NCBI GenBank assembly: GCA_026826555.1
Contig: JAKSZT010054324.1
Span: 3,290,989-3,354,988 of the forward strand
Direction: 5' to 3'
From: Tolypeutes matacus
Taxonomy: Eukaryota; Chordata; Mammalia; Cingulata; Chlamyphoridae
Length of the DNA stretch: 64,000 nucleotides
The notes under the pieces were generated by a model that saw nothing but the letters and a program-made list of their open reading frames with translations, was not told the DNA's origin and did no database searches. Made by a program: the position numbers and the translations under genes. Below are positions 47,481 to 59,115 of the stretch, piece after piece. The number at the start of each line of letters is the position of its first letter. The stretch's first letter is position 1.

Positions 47481-49914
47481 TGCTGGAAGAAAACAGCATA
47501 TTCCTCCAACATATACACCTAAGCATTTTAACAGATCCAGATGGAGCAAAGCCACTAAGTCCAGCTCCATGTAAGAAGTGGCTCTTGCTCCACTGCGTCA
47601 AGAACTCTAAGGATTTTCAATATATGCCAAGAAACAAAGAGTCAAGTTGAATTGTGTGAACTGTGTGACAAAAACTGTAAGTGCTCTAGGAAGGCAGAGG
47701 AAGAAAGGGGAAGGGAAGGGAAGAACCCAAGGCAGGCTTCAGTGACGGGGAGAAACCTCAGGGAGAATGAGAGAGATGAGAATAACGTGGATAGCAAAAA
47801 AAAAAAAAAAAAAAAAAAAAAGAAAGGATGATATTCTTGACAAAGGGAAAAGCTGATTAGAATGGAGATGAAGTACAGTGTAAAGGAGAGTGAAGAATCC
47901 TGAAGGCTGAGAAGTAGAGGATACTTGAGGCTTCCACCAATCAGAGCAGCTAAGGCTCAAACTCTAAGGGCGACAGGAAGTCATGAGAGGTTCCTTACCA
48001 GGATGCAATAGGCTGAAACAAGTGAGAACAAGTTTAGAAACCAAATTTTCAACTACTTAAAAGGGGGTTAAAATTGGTTAAATACATAATCATTCATTTA
48101 ATTACATGGTTTTTCATAGCTATGCAATTCAAAATTGTGACTATTTTCTGTAAAAAGCAAAAAGTTGTTATGAAAAATATTTGTTACAAGATATTTTCAT
48201 TTTCCAAGAAAATTAAACTTTCTGGCAGGACACAGCTTTTAGACTTGATTTGGTGGGCAGTAGGGAGCCACTGTAGGTGCTTGCCGGACGTCCCTTGCCT
48301 GCCAATGGATGCCCTTGGCCTGTCCCTTGGCAGTGCTAACAGTGGCTCACACAAGGAGAGGCAGGATCAAAGAGAGCCCGTTGCTGAGAGCATCAAAGGG
48401 TGCTCTCTGAGTACAAGACTCTTGAGAGTTCTTCAGGAAATGCTTGAGGACTGGCCGAAATCTCCCAGGAACAGATTACTGGGCCAACATTTGAGAGGAA
48501 ATCCGGAGGCATAAGGCATTTATTTAAATTCTACCTTCTTTTTTTCAGACCTATGGGACTGTTTTCAAATTAGAGTATCATCACCCTCTCCCTTCAGCTA
48601 AGGAAAACTGTGTGGGGAGTAATGAGTCCTCAGAAGCCTTGATTGATCCTATCATCCTGCAGCCTTTTTCTCTCCATGGCTCCTGTCAGGGATACAGAAT
48701 CTCCCAACATTTCCCCACTTCTCCCATTCATAACCTACCTAGGGAGGTTTAACATCACACTGCTGAAGATGATGATCAGAGTCATTTGCATTTATCATTT
48801 TGAGGGTTTTTTCCTCCCATGGAAAGAATTTCATCCCCTGGAATCTGAAAAGGAGGAGATTTTTGTAAAGAACTTTCCAGAAACTCAGCTATTACGCCAA
48901 GGACAATAAAGCCATGTCCTGATCCCACCTTCAGCCTCCACCTCCTCCTGCCAAGCACACCGTTTCCCAGCACCTGTTCCTTCCAGGTGCCTGTCTGGCT
49001 GTGTCACCTAGAGGCTGCGCTTCTCTCTTCCACCCCAGGGCAGGAAACGCCTGTGCAAGGTTCTCTCCTGGCTCTTTTGCTCTGATCTTCATCTCACAGT
49101 CTGCCTTAATGCCTGAGGATACCTCTGCCCTGCAGACCCACAGGGCTGTGCTGAGCAATATAGTCTCAGCATTGACTATTAGACATGTGATCACAGAAGA
49201 TGAGGATAAAGGGAATGTGGAATGTCTACACACATACCCCCGGTTCCTGCAGAGCCAGCTTGTCAATCATTTATTCAACCAACATATCTCACAAAGCACT
49301 TAGTTAGATGGGGTATCAAATACGATATTCACCTTCAAGAGCTCAGAAACTGGAATGCACGTATTCAGAGGGACTTTGGAGGCCATTTGCCCAAATTTTT
49401 ACCTATGACAGAAATCATCTTTTTAACATGTCTGACGGGTGTTGGAATAGAAGCAGCCTGTTGCCCGCCCTTCCCCCCACAGAAAACTCCAGTTCTTACA
49501 AATTATTTTTCTATACTGAACCAAAATTGGTCCACATGTCAATCTATTTCTAATGTTTGGAAACAAGCCCTTAGTCCACAAGAAAGTTCTTCAAATATTT
49601 ATATTATTCCTTCTTGACTGTCCCCATAAGTAGATCAACACCCGCTGATTGACTCACTCATTTCTTACTTAAAACTATTTCTGGACTCTTTACCATGTCA
49701 ATTGCCATGCTGTGGACATGCCCCGGCATCTGAGGTCCCGTGAGAAGCATGGTGCCCAGCCTGTAGCTGATGCTGCGGACGTGGGGTCCATGATTGTCTC
49801 AGTACACAGAGGAGCTTTTGCTGTCCCTCAGCTGCTGCTGTGCTTTCTTGTTGTGAGCTTCGGGTCCTCCAGAGGCATAAATGGCCGAGAGAGTCAGGAC
49901 AGTTCATTGGATCA
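47481..49914. other. Intergenic stretch; one A26 run, otherwise nothing firm
   Basis: A 26-base A run is at 47796-47821. Open frames at 48074-48514 (146 codons) and 49222-49617 (131 codons) show no domain or conserved motif and are most likely random. Confidence 0.45.
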
Positions 49915-50095
49915 AATAAGAAGGGCTCTGGAGTCAGACTGACTTGGGCTTCTAATCACAGCTTTGCCAGTTATGAGCTGTGTGACCTTTAAAAACTTAC
50001 TGAACCTCTCTAATCCTGATTTATCTATCATGTGGAAAATTGAGGGGTAATGCCTTCCTTATCAGATTATTGTGAAAATTGCACATATCAAAAGA
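49915..50095 (+). repeat. MIR SINE fossil
   Basis: 'agaagggctctggagtcaga', 'agttatgagctgtgtgacct', 'ttactgaacctctctaatcc' and 'ttattgtgaaaattgcaca' are in MIR sense order. Confidence 0.8.
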
Positions 50096-50821
50096 ACAAT
50101 TATTGGGGGGATTATTGTTGTTATCACTCCACACGTGTCCAAAAGCCAGACTGAACTGGAGAAAGGGTCTGTATTGTTCTTCATGATTTGTTCTCAGTCT
50201 CTACTTTCCAGAAGAATCCTGATCAACTGGATGTAGAGCTGTTCTCTTTGTTCCTCCGCTGGTGAAAAGGGGAAATAGACATCATTACCTTGGTGGGTTC
50301 AGTGTATATACTTGTGAGAGCCCAGTCCCTGCCAGGAATAGATCTGCTTCCCTGCAAGTTAGAGATGTTCTTGGTTTATGCCAGGATCCTGGCTCTCACA
50401 GGGGAGTGGGGCTCAGACGTGAACCAGGGAGTAGCAAGATCAGCCCTTGATGTTTCACCTCCTGCTGCCCCATATCTAAATCCCCACGATCTCCATGTGT
50501 CCTATTCATAGATGGGGTCGGATCACAGCTTGCTCCATTGTTACCAATGGAGTTCCCTCTCCTTGCTTTTTTTTTTTTTCCTTAGTCCACAAGCCTCTGG
50601 TAAAAACACAAATTTCAAAAGTGCTGTTGGAAATTATTTCTTGGAATTGGTGGCAGTCACTGAGACACTAGGAAGCATCATTATCATGTGTCACCCTTGT
50701 CCTGAAGCAACCTATTCCCTGGGACTATGGACTCCCTTGAATTTGGGGCAAAATACAGAGAAGCAAGGAGACAGAAGGTATCCCTGCAGGTTTCTTATCT
50801 TGCTCTATCTATCTCTATTAC

Positions 50822-50824
<3 letters not shown>
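50096..50824. other. Intergenic stretch with no recognised feature
   Basis: No clear repeat or gene. The long frame starting at 50512 only reads through the TC repeat and the gap. Confidence 0.45.
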
Positions 50825-50869
<45 letters not shown>

Positions 50870-51045
50870 NNNNNNNNNNNNNNNNNNNNNNNNNNNNNNN
50901 NNNNNNNNNNNNNNNNNNNNNNNNNNNNNNNNNNNNNNNNNNNNNNNNNNNNNNNNNNNNNNNNNNNNNTCTCTCTCTCTCTCTCTCTCTCTCTCTCCCC
51001 CTCCCTCCCTCCCTCCCTCCCTCCCCCTCTCTCCCTCCCTCTTTC
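50825..51045. repeat. (TC)n / (TCCC)n microsatellite containing an assembly gap
   Basis: Pure TC from 50825 to 50869, then 100 N, then TC from 50970 passing into CCCT units to about 51045. Confidence 0.95.
50870..50969. other. Assembly gap, exactly 100 N
   Basis: A run of exactly 100 N inside a TC microsatellite. The round number suggests a placeholder for unknown length, so the true repeat length is unknown. Confidence 0.98.
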
Positions 51046-51892
51046 ACCCCTGGAGAAAATTGCTATTCTCCATGTAAGTCATTGGAGAAAAGGCAAGTGC
51101 TAGAGGAGAGATCATCTGTTGTCTTCAGAAGGAATGATCATGTTTTGTTTTATCCTCTGGAACTTCCTCTCTCAAATCTGGACACTATGGAGTTGAGGTG
51201 ATTGATCTTATGCCTCTGGAAAGCAACCATATCTTGAAAACCAGACTCTCTGATAACATATTTCCCTATGTTTGTTTGATTTTTCCTTTTTTTTTCCTCC
51301 CAGCCTTCAGTGCTCCAGTCTTAAATTTCACCTGGTTTATTAAACAAAGGGGCATTTGTGCCACTGGCCTGAGACCCTATTGGTGGTGGCCTCATCCCCA
51401 GAAGGGTTGTGTCACAAGATTCAGGTTTGTTTAGGAGTGACAGCCCCTCCTCCTAGCTGTTTCTGCTCTCTTTCCTCATCTGTTCCCCAGTTTGTCTGTT
51501 ACTTTAGTTTGGAAAAGAGATAAAACATTTTTTCATTCAACACATTTGATTTCTTATAAGTAATTATTTTGGAGGAAATTCTCAAGCCAGAGAGAGAGAG
51601 GTTTCCAAATTTCCTCTCCTTTACCTTGGGACAAACCCTAAGGCTCCCTTCTCCTTCACAGGCTGCCTCTTCATCTTCTCTGCCTCAGGTCTGGTCTTTT
51701 CAGTTTCTTATCAGATTTTCTGCTAAGCCTCCTAATAGCATTCTCTGCCCCTAGCTTTCCTCCACCTCTGTCCATGGCATCCCAATCCATTGCCCATCTC
51801 ATTCAGCAGGCTGCTGCCAGAATGGTCCATGCTGACTCCCAGATAAAGTCCAAGTGCTTTCTCAAGAATAATGCCCTGTGTGTAAAGCACCC
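51046..51892. other. Intergenic stretch with possible L2 trace
   Basis: Weak L2-like text near 51755-51890; no gene. Confidence 0.4.
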
Positions 51893-52306
51893 TGTTGTAG
51901 TTTCCTAGGCTGCTTAAAGTAGATACCATGAAATGGTTCAACTTGAAAAATGGGAATTTATTAGCTTACAGTTTTGAAACCAAATATCATAAAGCATCAT
52001 CAAGGTGGCGCTTTCCTCCCAAAAACAGGCTGCCAGTGATCCTTGGCTCCTCTGCCATGGCAAGGCACATGGCAGCATCTGCTGGTCTCTCCCTTCTCTT
52101 CCAGATTTCATTGATTTCACCTTCTTGTTTCCATGGCTTTCTCTCTCTGTGTTCATTCTGTTTATAAAGGACTCCAGTAAGAGGATTAAGACCCATCCTG
52201 AATGAGGTGAGTCACACCTTAACTGAAGTAGCCTCCTCAAAATACCCACAGGAATGGATTAGATTTAAGAACATATTTTCCTGGGAGTACATACAGGTTT
52301 AAACCA
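51893..52306 (-). repeat. Xenarthran MaLR-type LTR, second copy
   Basis: It aligns along its length with 19417-19895: 'tagtttcctaggctgctta' at the left and 'tacaggtttaaacca' at the right. It lacks the TC expansion. Confidence 0.7.
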
Positions 52307-52320
52307 ACACTCTCCAATTG

Positions 52321-52440
52321 CCTTGATGATGCCTTGATTTGGATGTTTTCTTGGCCTCAAACTAGAAAATAAAAAAATTCCCATTGTTTAAGCCAACCTA
52401 TTTCCTGGTATTTGCTTGAAGCAGCCTAGGAAACTAAAAC
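52321..52440 (+). repeat. 3' fragment of the same LTR family, opposite orientation
   Basis: 'ccttgatgatgccttgattt' to 'gcagcctaggaaactaaaac' plus A is the plus-strand 3' end of the family whose antisense copies lie at 19417 and 51893. Its 5' part is missing. Confidence 0.65.
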
Positions 52441-52900
52441 AGATTTTGATACCAGGAATGGGGGGCTGCTACTGAAATTACCAAAACTGTGGAGATGGTT
52501 TTGGAATTGGGTAATGAGTAGAGGCTGAAAGAATTGTGCAGCACTAGATAGAAAAGACCTAGATTGCATTGAAGAGATTCTGGGTAAAAATGTGGATGCT
52601 AAAGTTACTTCCAATGGGGTCTTAAACAGAAGTGATGAATGATGGATGTGTCATTGGAAACTGGAAGAAAGGTGATCCTTGTTTTAAAGTGACAGAGAAG
52701 TTGGCAAAATTGATTTCTAATGTTGGGTAGAAGGAAGAATTTGAGAGCAATGAGCTTGGATATTTAGCTGAGGAGATTTCCAAGCTAAGTGTAGAAAGTG
52801 GTTTCTCCTTGTAGCTTACAGTAAAATGTGACAGGAAAGGGATACGTTGTGAACTGAATTCCTGGGCACAATGAAACCATGATGCTTTCTCTCTCCTGCT
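52441..52900 (+). repeat. MaLR-like internal sequence
   Basis: It directly follows the LTR end: 'gattttgataccaggaatgg', 'ggtaatgagtagaggctgaa' and 'agaattgtgcagcactag', wording typical of non-coding MaLR internal regions. The right end is uncertain. The 135-codon minus frame overlapping it is not a gene. Confidence 0.5.
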
Positions 52901-53239
52901 GTCAAAATTAACTTCCCAGATCCTGCCACTCCATGGTTCCAAGAGCCATCTCAGTCCTGCCCTAGGTAAAAAGAGCCCTTGCCTTTGGCTTCCTTCCACT
53001 CCCACCCAGTCTGTGGCCCATCTTTTCATGATCTGATCTGATCCTTACACAGGATGTGAAAATACAACCACACATCACCCATGGCTCTAGTCTTCCCACA
53101 GAAGGCCCTCTCCTCTTCCTACATTTACTCTGGCCTCCTGCCTATCATTGATCTTGGTCCCATTTGTGATTGTTTCCATTAGGAGACCTTAAAGGAAACC
53201 AGGTCCAATTTCTGAAATGTTCCCTACTTTGGATACCAA

Positions 53240-53696
53240 TGTTATGAGTCGAGTTCTGTTTCCTGAAAAGATATATTGAAAGTCTAACACCCTGTACCTA
53301 TGAATGTTACCTTATTTGGAAATAGGGAATTTGCAGATGTAATCAAGTTAAGATGAGGTCATATTGAATCAGCATGGGGCCCTCATCCGATATGACTGGT
53401 GCCCTTATAAGAAGAGGAAAAGAGACACAGACACATAGAAGAGAAGGATATGTAAAGATGGAGGCAGAGATTAGAGTGATGCATGTACAAACTAAGAATT
53501 GCCAAGGATTGCCAGGGCCACCAGAAGCTAGGAAGAAGCAAGAAAGATTCTCCCTACAGTTTTCAGAGGGAGCATGGCCTTGCCAACACCTTGATTTCAG
53601 AATTTTGGCCCTCAGAACAGTAAGACAATAATTTTCTGTTGTTTTAAGCCCCCAGTTTGCAGTACTTTGTTACAGCAGTTCTAGGAAACATATACA
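53240..53696 (+). repeat. MLT1-type MaLR solo LTR
   Basis: It starts TGTTATGAGTCGAGTTCTGT and includes 'ttatttggaaatagggaatt', 'gtaatcaagttaagatgagg', 'tatgactggtgcccttataa', 'cttgatttcagaattttggc' and the end 'ctaggaaacatataca'. Full length. Confidence 0.85.
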
Positions 53697-54959
53697 ATCC
53701 GTATATATTACTTGGAATCCAAAAGGAACCCCAGTTCCCAGGACCTCATACCAAAGGAGACAATCTATGGAATCATAAGCCAGACTGCCTGGCCACTGCC
53801 ACCTTGTCCCACCACATGATAAGAGATACTTATTATTTCCAATTTCATTTTTCCTGACCCTGAGAGATCAGCATTTAAAAGTCTTTTTTGCTCCCAGCAG
53901 GGGCCATAACTCCTTGGGATCCTCTCCCCCACTCCCAATACCCTCAGTCCCTCTCTTACCCCTTCTCCTAGGTTCCCTTGGCTTCTTCACATGCCCCAAT
54001 AATGCTTCCTCCTGGGATAATGCAGATCTCCACCATCTCATTTTGCTCCAAACCCTGGTTGAATTGCATCCAGTACATTAAACCTTTGTCAGTCTTTCCC
54101 AAGTCATATTTTTAATCATAAAACACACTAGAGATGCCAGTCCCTGCTGGTGACTGTCAAGCTGGCACCAAAACCTGGCCAGGGGCAAGCTCTGTTCTGC
54201 TTTCCTCTGACCAGCAGAGCAAGAGAAACATATTTTATTTTGTTTTGTTTTATTTTGTTTTGTTTTCTACCAGAAAGGTTTTCCCTTTCTCAGTTTCACT
54301 TTTTTTAAAAGTGAAGGTGTAAAACTAAATGACTTCTATTTACTCTTCCTCTTTGTTCCCCCAGTGGACACACACAGTGAACCACAAAAAGGAGAGGGCA
54401 TCCACTGAAATAAAGTGCAGCTCTGTTCTGCCGTAAGCACCATATGCGCAGATGGTGTATGGTACAGACCTCAGATGCGGTGACCCTGGAGGAGCAGCTC
54501 ACACACATCAGACCCTGGGCTCTGTGTAGTTTCTATGCTGCCTCAAGCATATTTTTGAACCTTTGGAAATACAATAACTGCAGCAGTCCCCATCACCATG
54601 CCCTATCCCCATGCTTCCATTCACACCACATTGAGGGGTCTGAGTTTTTGCCCCACCCTCTTCCTAAACATTAGGCAACTCAGTCTATTCCCACATCTGC
54701 TTAAGTGAAGCAGAACAGTGCTGATCTCGAGCCTCCGGGGCAGCTTCTCTCACTTGTTCTCTTTCCATTTGCTTCCACTTTTTTTTTTTAATAGTAACAT
54801 TTTATTTGTCCAAAATTAGAGAAATGTTTAAGTTATAAAATATCCATAGGCTGGAATAATTTACAGCATTAAAAATTATTTGAGAGAAATTTAGTCATAT
54901 GAGAAAACATTGATAATCATTATCTCATTGGGAAAAAAATTTGCTCCCAATTACAAGCT
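53697..54959. other. Intergenic stretch with a (TTTTG)n run
   Basis: A TTTTG/TTTTA repeat lies at 54226-54268 and a T run at 54779-54790. No gene. Confidence 0.45.
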
Positions 54960-55222
54960 CCCCCTTCCCATTGAAAGGATTTATACACCATTGCCTTTTG
55001 CCATGTGACTTACAGGGAGAATGTTATATTCCACCCATTGTCAGGTTTACCATGTGATTTGCTTTTGCCAATCGAAAGTGAGTGGAAGTCATTTAAGTAA
55101 GTAACAGGCAGAAAATTTAGGAAATTATCCACTGCTCTATTGTTTCTCTTCCCTCGAAAAAGGGCATCATCCAAATACAGAGGACATCTTCAGCTTGGAT
55201 CCTAGAATAAAGAAGACATGTA
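54960..55222 (+). repeat. MLT1-like LTR, left part of split element
   Basis: 'ttgccatgtgacttacaggg', 'gatttgcttttgccaatcga' and 'gaataaagaagacatgta' resemble MLT1-like LTRs. The LTR text resumes at about 56114 after an inserted block. Confidence 0.55.
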
Positions 55223-56113
55223 ATGCGAATATTCTCACTGTCCTGATTTTGTGATAATCAGGGTAGGCTAAACATTTGCTATATTAGAAACCATGCATGT
55301 GTCCCCAGACCTAGTTTTTCTCCCTAGGTCTAGTTTTCAGAATGCTGGTGATAAACTAAGCCTGATTTATTTTATAACCATTCTGTGTGGGAAAAGACTG
55401 TAACTTTGGGTATCTTTGGTCAACCTTAAGAGATACAGCAGGGGGACAGACGTGGCTCAGGTGTTTGGGCATACATCTCTCATATGAAGGGATCTGGGTT
55501 TGATCCCCAGGACCTCCCAGTAAAAATTTAAAAAAGAAAAATATAGAAGGCACATGGGCCACCAGTCCCCGCGAACCATGCAGCAAGATGATAACTTAAC
55601 AGGAGAGTGACACAAGGGAGACACAAGACGAGATGCACCGAAAAACCAGGAACTAAGGTGGCACAGGCGGTGGAACACCTCTTTCCCACATTGGAGGTTC
55701 TGAGGATCTAATCCCAGTGAAGACAGGAGGAGAAGGATGAGAAGAGAGAGCAGGAAACAGACAGAGAGTTGCTCAGCGAATGGGCACTGAAACAGCAAAA
55801 ACAGGGGGGAGGGTGGTAAAAATGGATACAAGTAAATAAATAAATAAATAAATCCTTTAAAAAATGTGTAGGGGAGGAAGATATGGACTATAGTTGGTAG
55901 TAATACTTTGACAATGCTCTTTCATGATTTGTTAACAAATGTTTCACAACAATGCAGTGTCTTGGGGGGGGGCGTGATGTGTGGGAGCCCTGTATAATGT
56001 CATGCATGTTTGTTTTGTAAGTTCACGATGTTTACAGAACACTTATAGTTTATGTATGTTCATGTATGAATGATATACTTCAATAAACTGTTTTTTTAAA
56101 AAAAAAGAAGAAA
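55223..56113 (+). mobile_element. L1 3'-region insertion containing a nested SINE
   Basis: From 55868 the text is an L1 3'UTR ('tggactatagttggtagtaa', 'ttcacaacaatgcagtgtc', 'acttcaataaactg', A tail), related to the copy at 60876. AAGACATGTA flanks the block at 55213-55222 and 56114-56123. The left 217 bp (55223-55439) are not recognised as L1. Confidence 0.6.
55441..55864 (+). mobile_element. Xenarthran tRNA-derived dimeric SINE
   Basis: Unit one has 'gacgtggctcaggtgtttgg' and a B-box-like GGGTTTGATCC. Unit two starts near 55650 ('aaggtggcacaggcggtgga'). The tail is (AAAT)n. No clear target duplication was found. Confidence 0.85.
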
Positions 56114-56260
56114 AAGACATGTAGAGCAGATCTCTAGCTGATCCTGAAGTGGTCTGAAGCTGACATGGAGCAAAAATAAATGAATGAATGAATGAATGAA
56201 CCTTTGTCATGACAAATTACTAAGATTTTGGAGTAGTGATGCAAGACGACAATTACAGAA
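56114..56260 (+). repeat. MLT1-like LTR, right part of split element
   Basis: 'gacatggagcaaaaataaat', an (AATG)n run at 56176-56200, then 'aacctttgtcatgacaaatt' continue the LTR begun at 54960. Confidence 0.45.
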
Positions 56261-56388
56261 GTCAAACAACGAACTCAATTATATAATAGGTATGTAATGT
56301 ATTTGCATGTATATTGAATTTTCATTCATGGAAAATATTGAAAGTAATATATTTTCTTTGTATCATTCTATGATAAGTATTTCTTACA

Positions 56389-56860
56389 TTTTTTTTAAAG
56401 ATACTTAGTTTACATAAACGTTACACAAAAAATATAGGGATTCCCATATGCCCCACTTCCCACACGTCCCACAACCTCCCACATAAACATTTTTCATTAG
56501 TGTGGCACATTCATTACAATCTATAAACACATGCTGGGGCTTTCCCATTAAGCATGGACCATAGTTCACATTGTAGTCTACACTCTCTCCCACACAGTTC
56601 TTCATATTATGTGATGATATAAAATGGCCTATATCTCATTGCAATGTCACTCAGGACGATTCCGAAGTCCCGAAAAAGCCCCCGTATTACAATTGTTTTT
56701 CCCTCTCCCTGCCGTTGTCCATCATCATCTCCCCGCCAGTTGTCCTGGGTGAGTCCAATGAGCTGTAGAGTAGGTGTTGCAGCTCCATTGAGTTTCTGGG
56801 CCCAGCTGGCACATGCACAGCTCAAAGACTCGAGTCTCTTTAAGTGTAATTCCCAGGAAG
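56389..56860 (-). mobile_element. LINE-tail-like retroposon, copy D, with internal deletion
   Basis: A T run at 56389-56396 is the reversed tail. The minus strand matches copy B closely ('gggagagagtgta', 'atgtttatgtgggaggttg'). About 250 bp present in B (roughly 35133-35382) is missing, joining 'ggacaac' to 'ggcagggaga'. It lacks the A/C 3' extension. No target duplication was identified. Confidence 0.75.
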
Positions 56861-58489
56861 GAAATCCCTGCATCAAACTATAAACACTTTATGGCTCTTA
56901 AAACATTTTATCTTATCCCTTTCCAATGGGCAACATTCTTATTCTCTGCCGCTGCAATTTATAAGCACAGAGTTGGGGGAACATCTATGTGTGAACTCTG
57001 GTTTAAAAGATGAAAAAAATGTTTCTTTCTCCAAAACAAAGACTCAAACCTCTCAATCCAAGCTCCGTGTCCATACAGGTTCAGTAAGTTTCTTGCATCT
57101 TCCTCCCTTCCTTCACTGACACCAAACAATGCTTTTCTAGCCTTAAACTTCATGGATCTTTTCAACAGCCCAGCCTAGCCTTCCCACAAGGACCCAACAT
57201 CAGGAAAGTAGCAATCATTTCCTCCCATCAAATTGCCACAGGCTGGGTAACTCTGACCTTCACCCTGAGGGCACTCTTTTCTGGATCTGGAATCTTTCAG
57301 CACTAACTTTTCACCTGTCCGTACCCATCTTCCTCTAGCATGAGTAGATCCCTCTCCTTGCTGGTCCAGACTAAGCTTCTCTTCCACTTGCCTTGACAAC
57401 TCCATCACCTCTCCCAGCCTCAATCTCCTAAAATGGAGCTGCTCTCTTTCAGGCTTCCCAGCACCCCCCCCCCATCACTGTTGGCTCATAGTTTACACAC
57501 CTGCACAAAACTGAGGCCCTTGCCAATGAAACAGGAAGAGACTGGAAGTCTTAATCAAATTAACAATAAAAAGAGAAAGCAAAAAAGAGCTGAGAGGAAC
57601 AAGAATATAATATCCTCCCAAAACCCCAGTAAGGAAAGATAAATAAGTTGCCATTCTCTGACAAAATTGGCAAGAGAAGACCGGGTTTCTGTTTAGTAAA
57701 TACAGGTTCAAATGCAGCTGGTGTAGCCATGAGTTAGTGATGCTTGTCAGATGCCAGAAGTCCAAGAAACTGACAGCTCTGGACAATTTGTTGAAAACAT
57801 TAAGGATACCTGGTTGAAGATTGTCCACAAATATTCTTCCGCTGATCAACACTCACAAGATCAGAAGTTTTGTAATGTGGGAGAAGATGTTTGTCAGCTG
57901 AAACAAGTCAATGGTTAGGCAGTATCCTGCATGAGACAAAAGTAGAAGTATGTCCCTAAATGATTCCATATCATATACAACACAAGCCCCACCCTTCAAA
58001 CCTCTGAATTGCAGCTGCCTAGCCTGATATAATAAAAAGAAAAAGAAAGAAATCCTCATGGCTGTGTTTAGTTTTTCTTCTAAACCCCACCAAGACAAAA
58101 ATAATTTCTTTCTTCTTCAGTAGGACTTGACTAGAGAGGATATGGGCAAAATGCACACAAGTATGTGTGATAGGATTTGGGAGTATAATAAAAGTAAACA
58201 TGGACTTACTAAAGAAGGCAATTCTTCTTTCCTCTAGCAGTTAGCTTACAATCATTACTCATTGGACAAAGATACAAAGTCAAAGTTAAATCTCTGCCTT
58301 CTCTGAGCATGAGGCTCAGATTTGATAGACAGGCAATGATTCCTTTAATTGAGTCTATGGAAGTTCCACTTTCCAATCCTAGGAACTTGCAGCACTATTT
58401 GAGGAATTTCATAAATTTAGAAATCAGTTTTGACAGAGAAAAAGGAAGTGAAGAAATTAAGGAGGAAAGAATAGGGAAGAAAAGCAATA
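56861..58489. other. Intergenic stretch with no recognised feature
   Basis: No gene or clear repeat; frames up to 119 codons without domains. Confidence 0.45.
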
Positions 58490-58680
58490 TTACGTCCTAC
58501 TATGTGTTGGGTATTTTTACCTTTATTATCTCCCTAAAAGAAATTTTTATAATCACCCAGGGGAGGTATTACTTTAATCATCAGGAAATAAGGAAAACAA
58601 GACAGAGAGAAGATAAATGAGTAGTCTAAAACCATACAGGCATAAGCAGGCAGAGTCACATTTGAACTTCGGCCCTGTGC
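58490..58680 (-). repeat. MIR SINE fossil
   Basis: 'tcctactatgtgttgggtat', 'cacccaggggaggtattact' and 'catcaggaaataaggaaaac' are degraded antisense MIR. Confidence 0.55.
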
Positions 58681-58914
58681 TCCTCTCCTCCCACACAGCT
58701 GGGCTCATGTGTGAGAAGTCCACTAAAGTTAGCTTGTGAGAAAACTGCAGAAATTCTAGAATGTGAAATCCAGAGAAGAATGTAAGCTCCATTCTTACAT
58801 TCTTACAAGAGTAGGGACCACAGATGCACTCAATAATTGTTAGCTATTATTATTTGCTTACTATATTGACCTGGTGAATGAATAAATTCTGACTTCCAAA
58901 TAATTTCATCCCTA

Positions 58915-59115
58915 TAATAATGACAGCTACCATTTATTGAGTGTTTACTCTGTGCCAGGCACCATGATAAGAGTAGAATTTATTATCCCCATTTTACAAA
59001 TGAGGAAACTGCCACTCAGGAAAGGAGAAACTTGACCAAGTTTAGACAACTAGCATGTGACAGAACTTGGCCTTAAACTCTCTGCCTCCAAGGTCTGGGC
59101 TTTCAATCATCCCAT
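58915..59115 (-). repeat. MIR SINE, well preserved
   Basis: 'ctctgtgccaggcaccatga', 'ttattatccccattttacaa' and 'atgaggaaactgccactcag' match antisense MIR closely. Confidence 0.9.

Noticed and set aside
48074..48514. A 146-codon plus-strand frame
   Set aside because: It has no domain, no splice or family context and an atypical amino-acid mix; most likely random.
50512..51201. A 229-codon frame with Ser-Leu repeats
   Set aside because: It is a translation of the TC microsatellite and passes through 100 N.
52622..53029. A 135-codon minus-strand frame
   Set aside because: It overlaps MaLR-like internal sequence on the opposite strand and has no retroviral or host domain.
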